From: Pseudomonadota bacterium
GTDB taxonomy: Bacteria > Pseudomonadota > Gammaproteobacteria > Steroidobacterales > Steroidobacteraceae
Reading direction: 5' to 3'
NCBI GenBank assembly: GCA_021777555.1
Contig: JAJYDK010000027.1
Coordinates: forward strand, 1 to 51,023
Length of the DNA: 51,023 nucleotides
Numbering within the stretch: position 1 is the first letter of the stretch; the number at the start of each line of letters is the position of its first letter. Both the position numbers and the translations under genes were made by a program. The notes beneath the pieces were generated by a model. That model searched no databases and had not been told where the DNA came from. It worked only from the letters and a program-made list of their open reading frames with translations. Below, piece by piece: positions 41,073 through 50,983 of this stretch.

Positions 41073-43190
41073 TCAGGCCGGGCGGCCCGTGGCCTGCGTC
41101 TGATGCAGCAAGTGGGCGAAGGGCGCACCGCCCACGCTCTGGCGCTTGAGCAGCTCGAGCAGCTCTTCCGAGGCGCACGGGTCGCCGAACAGACGCCCCT
41201 GACCCTGGTGGCAGCCGTTGCGGCGCAGGAACTCGAGCTGGCTGCGAGACTCGACGCCCTCGGCCACGACGACCATGCCGAGGCTGCGGCCCATCTCGAT
41301 GATGGTGCGCACCAGGGTGGCGTTGCCCGTGTTCTCACTCACGTCGCGCACGAAGGACTGGTCGATCTTGAGCGTGCCGATGGGGAACTGCTGCAGCGCC
41401 GAGAGAGAGGAATAGCCCGTGCCGAAGTCATCGATCGACAGGTGCAGCCCCATGGCATAGAGCTCATCGAGCAGCGGCAGCGTGTTCTTGCTGTCCGCCA
41501 TGAGGGTGGTCTCGGTGATCTCCAGCTCGAGCGCCGTGGGGGAGACACCGTGGCGGCGGAACACCGAGCGGCAGCGCAGGATGAAGCTCGCCTGGCGCAA
41601 CTGCCGCAGTGACAGATTGAGCGAGATGCGCCCGGGATCGCCACCCTCGGTGCTCAGGTGGCGATAGTCCATGCACACCCGGTTGAGCACCCACTCGCCG
41701 ATGTCGAGGATGAGATTCGTTTCCTCGGCGAGCGGGATGAAGCGCGCCGGCGGGATGTCGCCATGGCCCGGCAGGCGCCAGCGCAGCAGCGCCTCGGCGC
41801 CGATGATGCGCCCGCTGTCGAGATCCACCTTGGGCTGGTAGCGGATCACGAGCTCGTCGCGCTCGAGCGCGCGGCGCAGCTTGCTCTTCAGGATCAGCCG
41901 CTCGACCGCCGCGGCGTTCATTTCCGGGGAGTAGAAAGTGAACGTATTGCCGCCGTTCTGCTTGGCGTAGTACATGGCGGCATCGGCATTGCGGATCAGG
42001 TCGATCACGTTCTCGGCGTCGCGCGGGCACAAGGCGATGCCCAAACTGGCGGTGAGGAACACTTCCTGCTGGTTGAGTTGAAACGCCCGCGCCACCTCGT
42101 TGAGGATCGCGCGCGCAAGCTGCGCCACCGGCCCGCGGCTGTCGCCCTCGGCGGGCAGCCCGTGCAGGCACAGGGCGAACTCATCCCCGGCCAGTCGGCC
42201 GAGAATGGCGTCCTGAGGCAGCGAGCGCGTCAGCCGCTCCGCGAGCACCTCGAGCACCCGGTCGCCGGTGTCGTGACCGAAGGTGTCGTTGACCTCCTTG
42301 AACCGGTCCATGTCGAGGTACAACAGCGCCACCGCCCGTCCGGCACGCAGCCCCCGCGCGAGCGTCTGCTGCAGCACGTGCTGGAACTGCATGCGATTCG
42401 GGATCTTGGTGAGCGTGTCGTAGCGGGCGAGATAGCGGATGCGCCGCTCGGCGCGCTTGCGGTCCGTGATGTTGCGGGCAACGAAGATGCTGCCCTGGAA
42501 TTGCGGATCGTCGCTCTCGATGCGCGAGCCGGCGAGTGACACCGGGATCGTCTGACCGTCCCGGGTGCGGACCACGGTCTCGCGGGTCCCCTGCGCCGCT
42601 TGCGGCAGATCGAAGTCCGCGCGCGCGTGCTCATCCAGCACCCCGATGATGCCGCGGCCGAGCAGTTCCTCCTCGGCGAAGCCAAGCAGGCGGCACGCCG
42701 CGGAATTGGCGGTCTTGATCACTCCGTCGGGCGAGGTGATGAACACCGCGTCCGTCATGCTGTCGAGGACGCTGCGCAGGTAATCCTTGTGGATGGTCGA
42801 CTGGCGCAGGCGTGAGCGCATGTGCTCCATCGCCTGCTCGAGATCACCGAGCGCGCCGCGCGGGTGCGCCTCGATCGGACGGGTATAGTCGCCGTGCCCG
42901 ATGCGATTGGCGCCGCGCACCAGTGCCGCGGCCGAGACGCCGACGCCGCGCGTCCTCAGCCAGGTGCGGGCGGCGGCCACGAGGCTGCCGGTCACCGCCA
43001 CCGCGCCGGCCAGGGCCCATGTGAGGGGTGCGGGCCCATGCCGAAATGCGAGCGTCGCGCCGGTCGCAGCGGCCACCAGCAGCGTGACCGCGAAGGTGCC
43101 GAGCGCGTATCTGAATTTGCTGTTCTGGGCCACGGGCGGGGGAGGGCGAGGTCGGTAGGGGGATATTAACCGCCAGCCGGCCCCCGTCAA
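41073..43190 (-). CDS. Membrane-bound PAS-GGDEF-EAL cyclic-di-GMP protein
   Basis: 705 residues. Two membrane helices (about 28-48 and 58-72) precede a HAMP-like segment and a PAS domain (about 130-245, LRSVLDSMTDAVFITSPDG). A GGDEF domain (about 255-420) has the active-variant motif RLAGDEFAL. An EAL domain (about 435-685) has GAEALLRW, NLSLRQL, ELEITET, DDFGTGYSS and KIDQSFV, so metal-binding residues appear intact. Both diguanylate cyclase and phosphodiesterase activity are possible. It starts 16 bases after the HD-hydrolase stop, so the two are an operon. A GTG start near 43133 is possible. Confidence 0.93.
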   Translation of the reverse strand: MTGAGWRLISPYRPRPPPPVAQNSKFRYALGTFAVTLLVAAATGATLAFRHGPAPLTWALAGAVAVTGSLVAAARTWLRTRGVGVSAAALVRGANRIGHGDYTRPIEAHPRGALGDLEQAMEHMRSRLRQSTIHKDYLRSVLDSMTDAVFITSPDGVIKTANSAACRLLGFAEEELLGRGIIGVLDEHARADFDLPQAAQGTRETVVRTRDGQTIPVSLAGSRIESDDPQFQGSIFVARNITDRKRAERRIRYLARYDTLTKIPNRMQFQHVLQQTLARGLRAGRAVALLYLDMDRFKEVNDTFGHDTGDRVLEVLAERLTRSLPQDAILGRLAGDEFALCLHGLPAEGDSRGPVAQLARAILNEVARAFQLNQQEVFLTASLGIALCPRDAENVIDLIRNADAAMYYAKQNGGNTFTFYSPEMNAAAVERLILKSKLRRALERDELVIRYQPKVDLDSGRIIGAEALLRWRLPGHGDIPPARFIPLAEETNLILDIGEWVLNRVCMDYRHLSTEGGDPGRISLNLSLRQLRQASFILRCRSVFRRHGVSPTALELEITETTLMADSKNTLPLLDELYAMGLHLSIDDFGTGYSSLSALQQFPIGTLKIDQSFVRDVSENTGNATLVRTIIEMGRSLGMVVVAEGVESRSQLEFLRRNGCHQGQGRLFGDPCASEELLELLKRQSVGGAPFAHLLHQTQATGRPA

Positions 43191-43206
43191 ATCAGGCGTC
43201 GGCCGT

Positions 43207-44211
43207 TCAGCCGGACCAGACCCGCTTGAGGTAGTTGATCATCAGGCCCCGCATGGTGGACATGGGGTCGCTGGTGGCGGCGAAGATCGGTGGACGGCGC
43301 CTGAGCAGCCGCCAGTTCTCGCTGCGCAGCACCCGGCGCAGGAAATTGATGTTGCGCTCGATGGCCTCCATGTAGGGATTGCGGCCTCCGTAGAGGACCT
43401 CGAGGTAGCGGTACGCCGAGCGGAACTCCCCGTCGAGGCGCTTCTTGCGCGTCTCCGTAGCGAATTCCGGGGTCTGCCGCAGCAGATCGAGGCCCGAGGC
43501 GTAGCGGACCTCCCGGTCGCCGGTCGCCGATATGGGCACCGCGACGCCGCCGAGCACGAACTCGGCGTACAGCCGGTCGCGGCACTTCTCCAGGTAACAG
43601 CGATCGGCCATCTGGGCGATCATGTCCGCCGTGCCGAGCAGGTGGCCGACGAGGATGTCACGCGGATCGCTGAGGCGAGCCTCGATCTGAGCGCCCGGCA
43701 CTTCGTAGCCGGTGAAATGGATGATCTCGCGGGCCACGGCCACCCAGCGTCCGAGGCCCACCCGCGGCAGGAACTCCTCGAGGAAGCGCGCGCCCCGGGA
43801 GACGTGCACGAGGGTGAATTCGGCGCCATTGCGTGATTCCCGCTCGTCGGTACGGCGCAGGTAGCCCACATCATGGAACAGGCCCGTGATGAGGCCGACG
43901 ACCGCACGCTCCGCGCCCAACCGGTTGCGCGGTTCGGCCTGGCGCTCATAGCCCACCAGCAGCCGGGCCAGAGCGAGTGTGATGTCCAGTGTGTGCTGAC
44001 GGTCGTGGTAGACCGTGTCCACGCCGTGGTAACCGGGGACCTGTCCGGCAAACAGCAGCTCGAAGTGCTCGAACGAGCGCTGCAGCGGCGCCAGCGCGAG
44101 GTCGGGCCAGGTGGGCTGGAACAGCGCCTCGACCGCCTCGCGCACCGCGCTCGTGGAGCTTACCTGGACCGTGTCGGTGACGTCGTAATCACTACGCCGG
44201 GCATTGGGCAT
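43207..44211 (-). CDS. HD-domain phosphohydrolase with a PDE-I-like metal motif
   Basis: 334 residues, no membrane helix. The N-terminal half holds YHDRQHTLDITLALARLL (about residues 68-85), GLFHDVGYLRRTDERESRNG (about 109-128), REIIHFTGY and HLLGTADMIAQMADRCY. The HD and downstream Asp supply the metal site. The order YHxxxH, then HD, then H and D resembles class I cyclic-nucleotide phosphodiesterases more than HD-GYP proteins (there is no GYP loop). The C-terminal 120 residues are helical and basic. It is upstream of and probably co-transcribed with the GGDEF-EAL gene. Substrate inferred to be a nucleotide, not established. Confidence 0.78.
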   Translation of the reverse strand: MPNARRSDYDVTDTVQVSSTSAVREAVEALFQPTWPDLALAPLQRSFEHFELLFAGQVPGYHGVDTVYHDRQHTLDITLALARLLVGYERQAEPRNRLGAERAVVGLITGLFHDVGYLRRTDERESRNGAEFTLVHVSRGARFLEEFLPRVGLGRWVAVAREIIHFTGYEVPGAQIEARLSDPRDILVGHLLGTADMIAQMADRCYLEKCRDRLYAEFVLGGVAVPISATGDREVRYASGLDLLRQTPEFATETRKKRLDGEFRSAYRYLEVLYGGRNPYMEAIERNINFLRRVLRSENWRLLRRRPPIFAATSDPMSTMRGLMINYLKRVWSG

Positions 44212-44407
44212 TCTGTTTTTAGCGGACCTGCACGGCGGGGGCGGCCCGCTCTCCCAGAGTGATTTTGCTCATTCTGGGGGCAATTCCCGCGGCAATACCG
44301 AGAGCCAGCACCCAATTTCATGCGCTGCGCATGGGGCTTACGGGGTGGGGGCCCGCGAACCCCGCACGTGGAGGCGGCGCCGGGCGCGCAAAAGACGGGA
44401 ACGTAAC

Positions 44408-46444
44408 TTAAGTCGCCAGATCGCCGGGGGAGTGGATGCCGTGCTGCGCGAGCAGCGCCTCGACCCGCGGAGGCCGGCCCCGGAATTCGACGAACGCCTC
44501 CAGAGCGTCCCGGCTGCCTCCGCGCGAGAGAATGGCGTCGAGGTAGCGCTGCGCCGTGGTCCGATCGAAAACCCCGTGCTCCTCGAATGCCGAGAAGGCG
44601 TCCGCCGCGAGGACCTCGGCCCACTTGTAGCTGTAGTAGCCCGCCGCGTATCCGCCGGCGAACACGTGGCCGAAGCTCATGGGAAAACGATTCCAGCGCG
44701 GTGTCGGCACCACGGCGACCTGCTGGCGCACCTCCCCGAGCAGCTCGAGGATGCGGCCGCCTCGGGCGGGGTCGTACTCGGCGTGCAGCCGGAAATCGAA
44801 CAGCGCGAACTCCAGCTGGCGCATCATCTGCAGGCCCGCATGGAAGCTTCGCGTCGCGCGCAGACGCTGCTGGATGTCGGCCGGGAGGGGGGCTCCGGTC
44901 TTGAAGTGGCCCGAGATGCGGCCGAGCACCTCCGGGTGCCAGGCGTAGTTCTCCATGAACTGGCTGGGCAGCTCCACGGCATCCCAGGCCACGCCGTTGA
45001 TGCCGGCGACGCTCGGGTAATCCACCCGGGTGAGCAGGTGATGCAGGCCGTGACCAAACTCATGGAACAGGGTGAGAACATCGTCGTGGGTGAGGAGCGA
45101 GGGGCGATCCTCCCCGGGCGGCAATACATTGAGGACCAGGTACGCCACGGGCAGTGCATCGCCCGAGCTGAGGTGCTTGCGTCCCACGCACTCATCCATC
45201 CACGCCCCGCTGCGTTTGTGGGGGCGCGCGTAGGCGTCGAGGTAGAAGCTCCCCACGGGCCGGCCCGAGGCGCTCTCGATCTCGAAGTAGCGCACATCGG
45301 GGTGCCAGACCGGGGCGCCGGAGCGCTCCCGGATGCGCACGCCGAACAGCCGCCCGGCCACTTCGAACAGACCCGTGAGCACGCGCGGGAGCGGAAAGTA
45401 GGGCCGCAGCTCTTCCTGCGAGACGGCGTGGCGCTCATGCTGCAAGCGCTCGGCGAAGAAGGAGACGTCCCAGGCCTCGAGCTCCCGGTCGGCGAAGGCG
45501 CGCAATTCCTCGAACTCCCGCAGGGCCGCGGGCCGCGCGGCGCGCACCAGATCCTCGAGGAACTTCATGACCTCCTCGCAGCTGTGCGCCATGCGCTTGG
45601 CGAGAGCGTACTCGGCGAAGTTGGCGAAGCCGAGGATCCGCGCCGCCTCGTGTCTCTTGCGCAGTATCTGCTCCATCACCGGCGCATTGTCCCAGCGCCC
45701 GGCCTGAGGACCCTGGTCGGAGGCGCGCGTCGTCCAGGCCTCGTAAAACGTGCGCCGCAGCTCCGTGGACTCCGCGTCGGTCACCACGGCAACATACGTT
45801 GGCTGGTCCAGTGTCAGGATCCAACCCTCCAGGCGCTGCTCATGGGCGCGCCGCCGGGCCTGATCGACGAGCACCTCGTTGAGGCCGCGCAGCTGCGCGC
45901 GGTCGGTGACGTGATGGCTCCATGCGTTGGTCGCATCCAGCACGTTTTCCTCGAACTTCGCCTGCAGCTGCGTCAGCTCGAGCATCACCGACTTGAAGCG
46001 TCGCTTGTCCTCATCCGGCAGACCCACCCCCGCCAGCCTGAAATCCTGCAGCGCGTGATCGATCACGCGACGGCGCACCGGGTCGAGCGTGCCGCCCTCG
46101 CGCGCTTCGATTGTCCGGTAGGCCCGGTACAGCGGCTCGTTCTGCGCGAGGTCGGTCTGGTAGGCGGACAGCAGCGGCAGGCAGGCATTGTAGGCGACAC
46201 GCAGCGCCTCGGAGTTGAGCACCGCATTGAGGTGACTCACCGGCGACCAGTGCCGCGCGACCCGGTGCTGCAGCTCCTCCAGCGGCTCGATCACCGCGGC
46301 GAAGGTGGGCGGGTCGCGGGAGGCGATGTCATCGATGCGCGCCCGCGCATCCTCGAGCAGCGCCTTGACGCCGGGCTCGACATCGTCGGCCCGGATGCGG
46401 GGGAAGGGGGGCAGCGGCTCGTCGGCCAGCAGGGGATTGCTCAT
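44408..46444 (-). CDS. prlC: Oligopeptidase A (M3 metallopeptidase)
   Basis: A cytoplasmic zinc endopeptidase that degrades peptides and signal-peptide fragments, 678 aa (E. coli 680). The zinc motif is LFHEFGHGLHHLL (about residue 465), with the third ligand Glu further on in WDAVELPSQFMENY. RRVIDHALQDFRLAGVGLP, YFPLPRVLTGLF and RHEAARILGFANFAEYAL are typical. ATG 46444 fits the family N-terminus. It follows gorA in the same direction with a 57-bp gap. Confidence 0.96.
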   Translation of the reverse strand: MSNPLLADEPLPPFPRIRADDVEPGVKALLEDARARIDDIASRDPPTFAAVIEPLEELQHRVARHWSPVSHLNAVLNSEALRVAYNACLPLLSAYQTDLAQNEPLYRAYRTIEAREGGTLDPVRRRVIDHALQDFRLAGVGLPDEDKRRFKSVMLELTQLQAKFEENVLDATNAWSHHVTDRAQLRGLNEVLVDQARRRAHEQRLEGWILTLDQPTYVAVVTDAESTELRRTFYEAWTTRASDQGPQAGRWDNAPVMEQILRKRHEAARILGFANFAEYALAKRMAHSCEEVMKFLEDLVRAARPAALREFEELRAFADRELEAWDVSFFAERLQHERHAVSQEELRPYFPLPRVLTGLFEVAGRLFGVRIRERSGAPVWHPDVRYFEIESASGRPVGSFYLDAYARPHKRSGAWMDECVGRKHLSSGDALPVAYLVLNVLPPGEDRPSLLTHDDVLTLFHEFGHGLHHLLTRVDYPSVAGINGVAWDAVELPSQFMENYAWHPEVLGRISGHFKTGAPLPADIQQRLRATRSFHAGLQMMRQLEFALFDFRLHAEYDPARGGRILELLGEVRQQVAVVPTPRWNRFPMSFGHVFAGGYAAGYYSYKWAEVLAADAFSAFEEHGVFDRTTAQRYLDAILSRGGSRDALEAFVEFRGRPPRVEALLAQHGIHSPGDLAT

Positions 46445-46501
46445 GGAGGGCTATTCTGCCCGAGCGGCAGGCGGAGCGCATGTCCGGCGCCGCAGCCTCC
46501 A

Positions 46502-47848
46502 CTATCTCATCGTAACCAGCTCTTCGGCGCTCGTCGGATGGATGGCCACCGTGTCGTCGAAATCGGCCTTCGTCGCGCCCATGCGCACCGCCACGGCGAA
46601 GCCCTGCATCATCTCGTCCGCGCCGGGTCCGATCACGTGCACGCCCACCACGCGCCTTTCCGGTCCCACGGTGACGAGCTTCATGTCGCAGCGCGGCTTG
46701 CGGGAGGTGAGCTGGTGGTACATGGGCAGGAAACCCGACTTGAACACGGTGACATTGTCGTCACCGTAGCACTCGCGCGCCTCCCTTTCCGTCAGTCCCA
46801 CCGTGCCGAGAGGCGGATGGCCGAACACGACGGTCGGGATGTTGTGATAGTCGAGATGCCGGTCGGCCTTGCCGCCGAACAACCGGTCGCTGAGGCGCCG
46901 GCCCGCGGCGATGGCCACCGGCGTCAGTTGCGCCCGACCGGTCACATCGCCGATGGCATAGATGCCGGCGGTGCTGGTGAGCTGGTACTTGTCGGTCGCG
47001 ATGAAACCTTCGGCATCACATTCGACCCCGGCGTTCGTGAGGCCCAGGTCGGCCACCGCGCTGGCGCGCCCGATCGCCCATAACACGCAGTCGTACGGAC
47101 CCAGTTGCCGCCCGTCCCGGACCGCGAGCCGCAGGTCATGCGGCCCGCCCCGCAACGCCTCGGGGATGGCCTGGGTCTGGATCGTGACGCCTGCTTCACC
47201 GAGGATCTTCAGCATCGATTCCCCGAGCATGGCATCGAACTGCCGCAACGCGGCGCCGGTGCGCAGCACGAGGTCCACCGCGGAGCCGAGGGCGGCGAAC
47301 ACGCCCGCGAGCTCGACGGCGATGTAGCCGCTGCCCACCACCGCCACGCGCCCTGGCCGCTCGGTCAGCTCGAAGAAGCCATCGGAGGTGATGCCGAGCT
47401 GCGCGCCCGGGATGCTCGGCACGACCGGATGGCCGCCGGTGGCGAGGATGATATGGGGCGCGCTGAGGCGGGCGTCGCCGACCGCGACGGTGCGGCGGTC
47501 GATGAAGCGGGCCCGTGCGCGCACGAGCGTGACGCCACGCCTGGCGAGGTTGGTTTCGTAGATGCCGTTGAGCCGCAGGATGTAGGCGTCGCGCCGGTCC
47601 TTCAGCTGCTTCCAGTCATGTCTATCGGCCGACACGTCGAATCCGTAGCCGGACGCATCGCCGAGGGCATCGGCGAGGTCTGCCGCGTACCACATGACCT
47701 TCTTCGGCACGCAGCCGACGTTGACGCAGGTGCCGCCGAGCCGGTGTGACTCCACTACCGCGACGCGCGCGCCATATTCCGCGGCGCGCTGGGCCGCCGC
47801 CAGTCCGCCGCTGCCGCCGCCGATGACAATCAGGTCGAAATCGCTCAT
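46502..47848 (-). CDS. gorA: Glutathione-disulfide reductase
   Basis: A flavoprotein disulfide reductase of 448 aa that reduces glutathione disulfide with NADPH. FAD motif [26 protein letters not shown], redox cysteines in [13 protein letters not shown], second nucleotide motif [17 protein letters not shown] followed by [29 protein letters not shown], and dimer-interface [12 protein letters not shown] with the catalytic His. GSGGLA with the [10 protein letters not shown] motif favours glutathione over lipoamide or mercury reductases. ATG 47848 is preferred to 47866. It starts 42 bases after the topA stop. Confidence 0.94.
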   Translation of the reverse strand: MSDFDLIVIGGGSGGLAAAQRAAEYGARVAVVESHRLGGTCVNVGCVPKKVMWYAADLADALGDASGYGFDVSADRHDWKQLKDRRDAYILRLNGIYETNLARRGVTLVRARARFIDRRTVAVGDARLSAPHIILATGGHPVVPSIPGAQLGITSDGFFELTERPGRVAVVGSGYIAVELAGVFAALGSAVDLVLRTGAALRQFDAMLGESMLKILGEAGVTIQTQAIPEALRGGPHDLRLAVRDGRQLGPYDCVLWAIGRASAVADLGLTNAGVECDAEGFIATDKYQLTSTAGIYAIGDVTGRAQLTPVAIAAGRRLSDRLFGGKADRHLDYHNIPTVVFGHPPLGTVGLTEREARECYGDDNVTVFKSGFLPMYHQLTSRKPRCDMKLVTVGPERRVVGVHVIGPGADEMMQGFAVAVRMGATKADFDDTVAIHPTSAEELVTMR

Positions 47849-47890
47849 GGCGCCATTGTCGCGCACCCGATCCGACGCCGCGGCGTCGGT

Positions 47891-50479
47891 CTAGCGGCCG
47901 GTGCGGGCACGCCCCGGGGTCTTGCGCGCCGCGGCGCGCCTTGCGGTCGCGGGCGCCTTCTTCGGCGCCGCAGCTGCGCGTCGCTGGGTCGTCGGCGCGC
48001 CATCTCCGGCCTGCCGGGCCGGTGTCCTGGCACGCGCCGCGGCGCGGGTGCCTGCGGACTTCTTCTTCGCGCCGGCCGATGACGCCGGTGTCGCCGGGGC
48101 CTCCGTGGCGGGCGCCTTGGTCTTCGCCGGAGCGGCGCGCTTGCCGCGGACGAAGCGGCCGCGGCGCGCGGGCGCCTGCGCGAGCAGCTCCCGGCATTCC
48201 TCCAGCGTCAGGGATTTCGGGTCGCGCTCCTTCGGGATCTTGGCGTTCTTGACCTTGTCCGTGATGTAGGGACCGTAGCGGCCGTTCAATACCTGGATGT
48301 TGTCGAGGCCGAAGTCGATGATGATGCGGTTGGCATCGGCCTCCTGCTTCAGCCGGATGACCTCGAGCGCGCGCTCCAGGCTCACCGTGTAGGGATCATC
48401 CTCCTTGAGCGACACGTACTTGCTGCCGTACTTCAGGTACGGTCCGAAGCGGCCGACGTTGGCGATGATGGACTCGCCGTCCGCGTTCTGTCCGAGGGTG
48501 CGCGGCAGCTTGAACAGCTCGAGAGCCTCCTCGAGGCGGATCGAGTCCATCTTCTGGCCGGGCCGAAGACCCGCGAACTTCGGCTTCTCGGCATCGTCCT
48601 TGGTGCCGATCTGCACGAACGGCCCGAAGCGCCCCATGCGCACGCTGATCGGCTTGCCGCTCACCGGGTCCGTGCCGAGCTCGCGCGCCTGCGCCACCTG
48701 CTCGCGGGTGACATTCTTCTCGATCTGCTCGACCTGGTGGATGAAGGGCTTCCAGAATTTCTCGAGCGGCGCGGTCCAGACCTCCTCGCCGCGCGAGACC
48801 GCATCCAGCTCGTCCTCCATCGCGGCGGTGAAGCCGTACTCCACGTAGCGGTGGAAGTGCTCGGTCAGGAAGCGGTTGACGATCTTGCCGATGTCGGTCG
48901 GGATGAAGCGCCGGTTGTCCATTTCGACGTACTCCCGATCCTGAAGCGTCGAGATGATGGTGGCGTAGGTCGAGGGGCGGCCGATGCCATGCTCCTCGAG
49001 CGCCTTGACCAGGGATGCCTCGCTGTAGCGCGGCGGCGGCTCGGTGAAGTGCTGGTCCGCATGCAATGCCAGCAGGCCCACGATGTCGCCTTCCTTCATC
49101 GGCGGCAGCGCGTGATCGTCATCGTCCGATTTCGCGTCATCGCTCCCTTCCTGGTAGACCGAAATGTACCCTGCCTTGACGAGCGTCGATCCGGTGGCGC
49201 GCAGCACGTGCCGTTGCGCAGTGTCGGGACCCGCGACCATGTCGGCCGCCACGGTATCGTAGACCGCCACGGCCATCTGCGAGGCAACGGCGCGCTTCCA
49301 GACGAGCGAATACAGACGATAGAGATCGTGGTCGATCTTGCCTTCGACGTCCGCGGGAATGATCGATGCGGCAGTCGGCCGGATGGCCTCGTGCGCTTCC
49401 TGGGCGTTCTTCGACTTCGTCTTGTAGACGCGCGGCTCTTCCGCCACCTCGTCCTGCCCGTACAGTCGCGCGGCGACCTCGCGGATCTCCCCCACGGCCT
49501 CCGCGGCCAGGTTGACCGAGTCGGTACGCATGTAGGTGATCAGGCCGATGTTGCCTTCACCGAGGTCCACGCCTTCGTAGAGCTGCTGAGCGAGGCGCAT
49601 GGTGCGCCGGGCGTTGAAGCCCAGCTTGCGGGCGGCCTCCTGCTGCAGCGTGGAAGTGGTGAACGGCGGGGCGGGCGTGCGGCGGCGCTGCTTGCGCTCG
49701 ACGGCGAGCACCCGCAGCCGGCCGGGCTCACTCCCGCCGGCCGCCTCGAGGGCGGCGCCGTGGATCGCGCGCTCGACCTCCCGGGCCTCGGTCTCGTTGG
49801 TGAAGGAGAACTGCTCCACCTTCCTGCCGCGGTACTCGAGCAATCTCAGCGGGAAGGGCGCTGCGCCCTCGACCGACCCCTCGCCTTCCAGCGTCCAGTA
49901 TTCCTGCGCGACGAAGGCCTCGATCTCGGCCTCGCGCTCGCAGATCATGCGCAGCGCCGGACTTTGCACCCGGCCCGCGGACAAGCCGCGCCGGACCTTC
50001 TTCCACAGCAGCGGCGAGAGATTGAAGCCCACCAGGTAATCGAGGGCGCGGCGGGCCTGTTGCGCGTTGACGAGATCCAGCGACAGGTCGCGAGGCTGCG
50101 CCACCGCCTGGCGGATCGCGTTGCGCGTGATTTCGTAGAAGGCCACGCGGTGCACGGTCTTGCCGTCCAGATCACCACGGGCCTTGAGGACTTCCCTCAG
50201 GTGCCAGGCGATGGCCTCGCCCTCGCGATCCGGGTCGGTCGCGAGGTAGAGCGCCTTCGACTTCTTCAATCCCCGGGAGATGCTCTCGATGTGGCGCTCG
50301 TTCTTCTCGAGCACCCGGTACTGCATGCTGTAGCCGCGGTCGGGGTCCACAGCGCCTTCCTTGGGAACGAGATCGCGGACATGGCCGTAGGAGGCCAGCA
50401 CCTCGAAGTCCTTGCCCAGATACTTCTTGATGGTTTTCGCCTTGGCGGGCGACTCCACGATGACCAGGTTCTCGGCCAT
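47891..50479 (-). CDS. topA: DNA topoisomerase I
   Basis: A type IA topoisomerase of 862 aa that relaxes negative supercoils. The Toprim domain (1-120) has LVIVESPAKAKTIKKYLG and the metal motif ATDPDREGEAIAWHL. The catalytic tyrosine is Tyr316 in ITYMRTDSVNL. GRPSTYATIISTLQ and FIPTDIGKIVNRFL complete the core. The C-terminus has Topo_C repeats (VRMGRFGPFVQ, NVGRFGPYLKYG, NGRYGPYITD) instead of Cys4 zinc fingers. It ends in about 90 residues of Ala/Lys/Arg/Pro-rich tail. The gene follows smg by 18 bases. Confidence 0.97.
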   Translation of the reverse strand: MAENLVIVESPAKAKTIKKYLGKDFEVLASYGHVRDLVPKEGAVDPDRGYSMQYRVLEKNERHIESISRGLKKSKALYLATDPDREGEAIAWHLREVLKARGDLDGKTVHRVAFYEITRNAIRQAVAQPRDLSLDLVNAQQARRALDYLVGFNLSPLLWKKVRRGLSAGRVQSPALRMICEREAEIEAFVAQEYWTLEGEGSVEGAAPFPLRLLEYRGRKVEQFSFTNETEAREVERAIHGAALEAAGGSEPGRLRVLAVERKQRRRTPAPPFTTSTLQQEAARKLGFNARRTMRLAQQLYEGVDLGEGNIGLITYMRTDSVNLAAEAVGEIREVAARLYGQDEVAEEPRVYKTKSKNAQEAHEAIRPTAASIIPADVEGKIDHDLYRLYSLVWKRAVASQMAVAVYDTVAADMVAGPDTAQRHVLRATGSTLVKAGYISVYQEGSDDAKSDDDDHALPPMKEGDIVGLLALHADQHFTEPPPRYSEASLVKALEEHGIGRPSTYATIISTLQDREYVEMDNRRFIPTDIGKIVNRFLTEHFHRYVEYGFTAAMEDELDAVSRGEEVWTAPLEKFWKPFIHQVEQIEKNVTREQVAQARELGTDPVSGKPISVRMGRFGPFVQIGTKDDAEKPKFAGLRPGQKMDSIRLEEALELFKLPRTLGQNADGESIIANVGRFGPYLKYGSKYVSLKEDDPYTVSLERALEVIRLKQEADANRIIIDFGLDNIQVLNGRYGPYITDKVKNAKIPKERDPKSLTLEECRELLAQAPARRGRFVRGKRAAPAKTKAPATEAPATPASSAGAKKKSAGTRAAARARTPARQAGDGAPTTQRRAAAAPKKAPATARRAAARKTPGRARTGR

Positions 50480-50497
50480 GTCTCGCTTCGGATCCTG

Positions 50498-50983
50498 TCA
50501 ATGCCGCAAGGCGGAGCGCTCGCCGACCATCAGGGCCTCGAAACGCGCGAAAGCGGCTTCCTGCTTGGGTTGAATGGAGAGTACGAGCAGCACCACCCAG
50601 CGCAATTGCTCGAACGTCGGTTCCTCGACATCGAGCGCGAGAGCGCGGTCGATGACCAACTCGCGTTGCTCAGGGGTGAGCACGCCGTCGCGATCGAGTC
50701 GGGCGAGGAAGGACCGGCACTCCGGCGAGAGTCGCCCCAGCTCCCCTTCCGAATAGACGCGCAGGGCGCGCGGGGGCGGCTCTCCCTCGACCGAGGGCGA
50801 GCGCTCGGAGCCGGCGGCCAGGACCGACAGCCACTCCATCGCCTGAACCACCTGCCCCATGGTGAAGCCCTGCCGCGCGAGCTCGGAGAACATCTGGGCC
50901 CGGCCGGGAATGTCCGCCGGGTCCGACATCATGTAGTGGTCGTAGACGTAGATCAGGACGTCGAGAACGCAGCCGGTTGTCAT
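50498..50983 (-). CDS. smg: Smg-family protein (DUF494)
   Basis: 161 residues, cytoplasmic. VLDVLIYVYDHYM at the N-terminus and the helical QGFTMGQVVQAMEWLSVL region match the Smg/DUF494 family. LTPEQRELVIDRALALD and LRWVVLLVLSIQPKQEAAF follow. Function is unknown; in many gammaproteobacteria it sits after dprA and near topA, the order implied here. An upstream frame ends in TGA overlapping its ATG. Confidence 0.92.
   Translation of the reverse strand: MTTGCVLDVLIYVYDHYMMSDPADIPGRAQMFSELARQGFTMGQVVQAMEWLSVLAAGSERSPSVEGEPPPRALRVYSEGELGRLSPECRSFLARLDRDGVLTPEQRELVIDRALALDVEEPTFEQLRWVVLLVLSIQPKQEAAFARFEALMVGERSALRH

Noticed and set aside
44204-47083. A 959-codon plus-strand open frame
   Set aside because: Antisense to prlC and gorA, with composition typical of a shadow frame.
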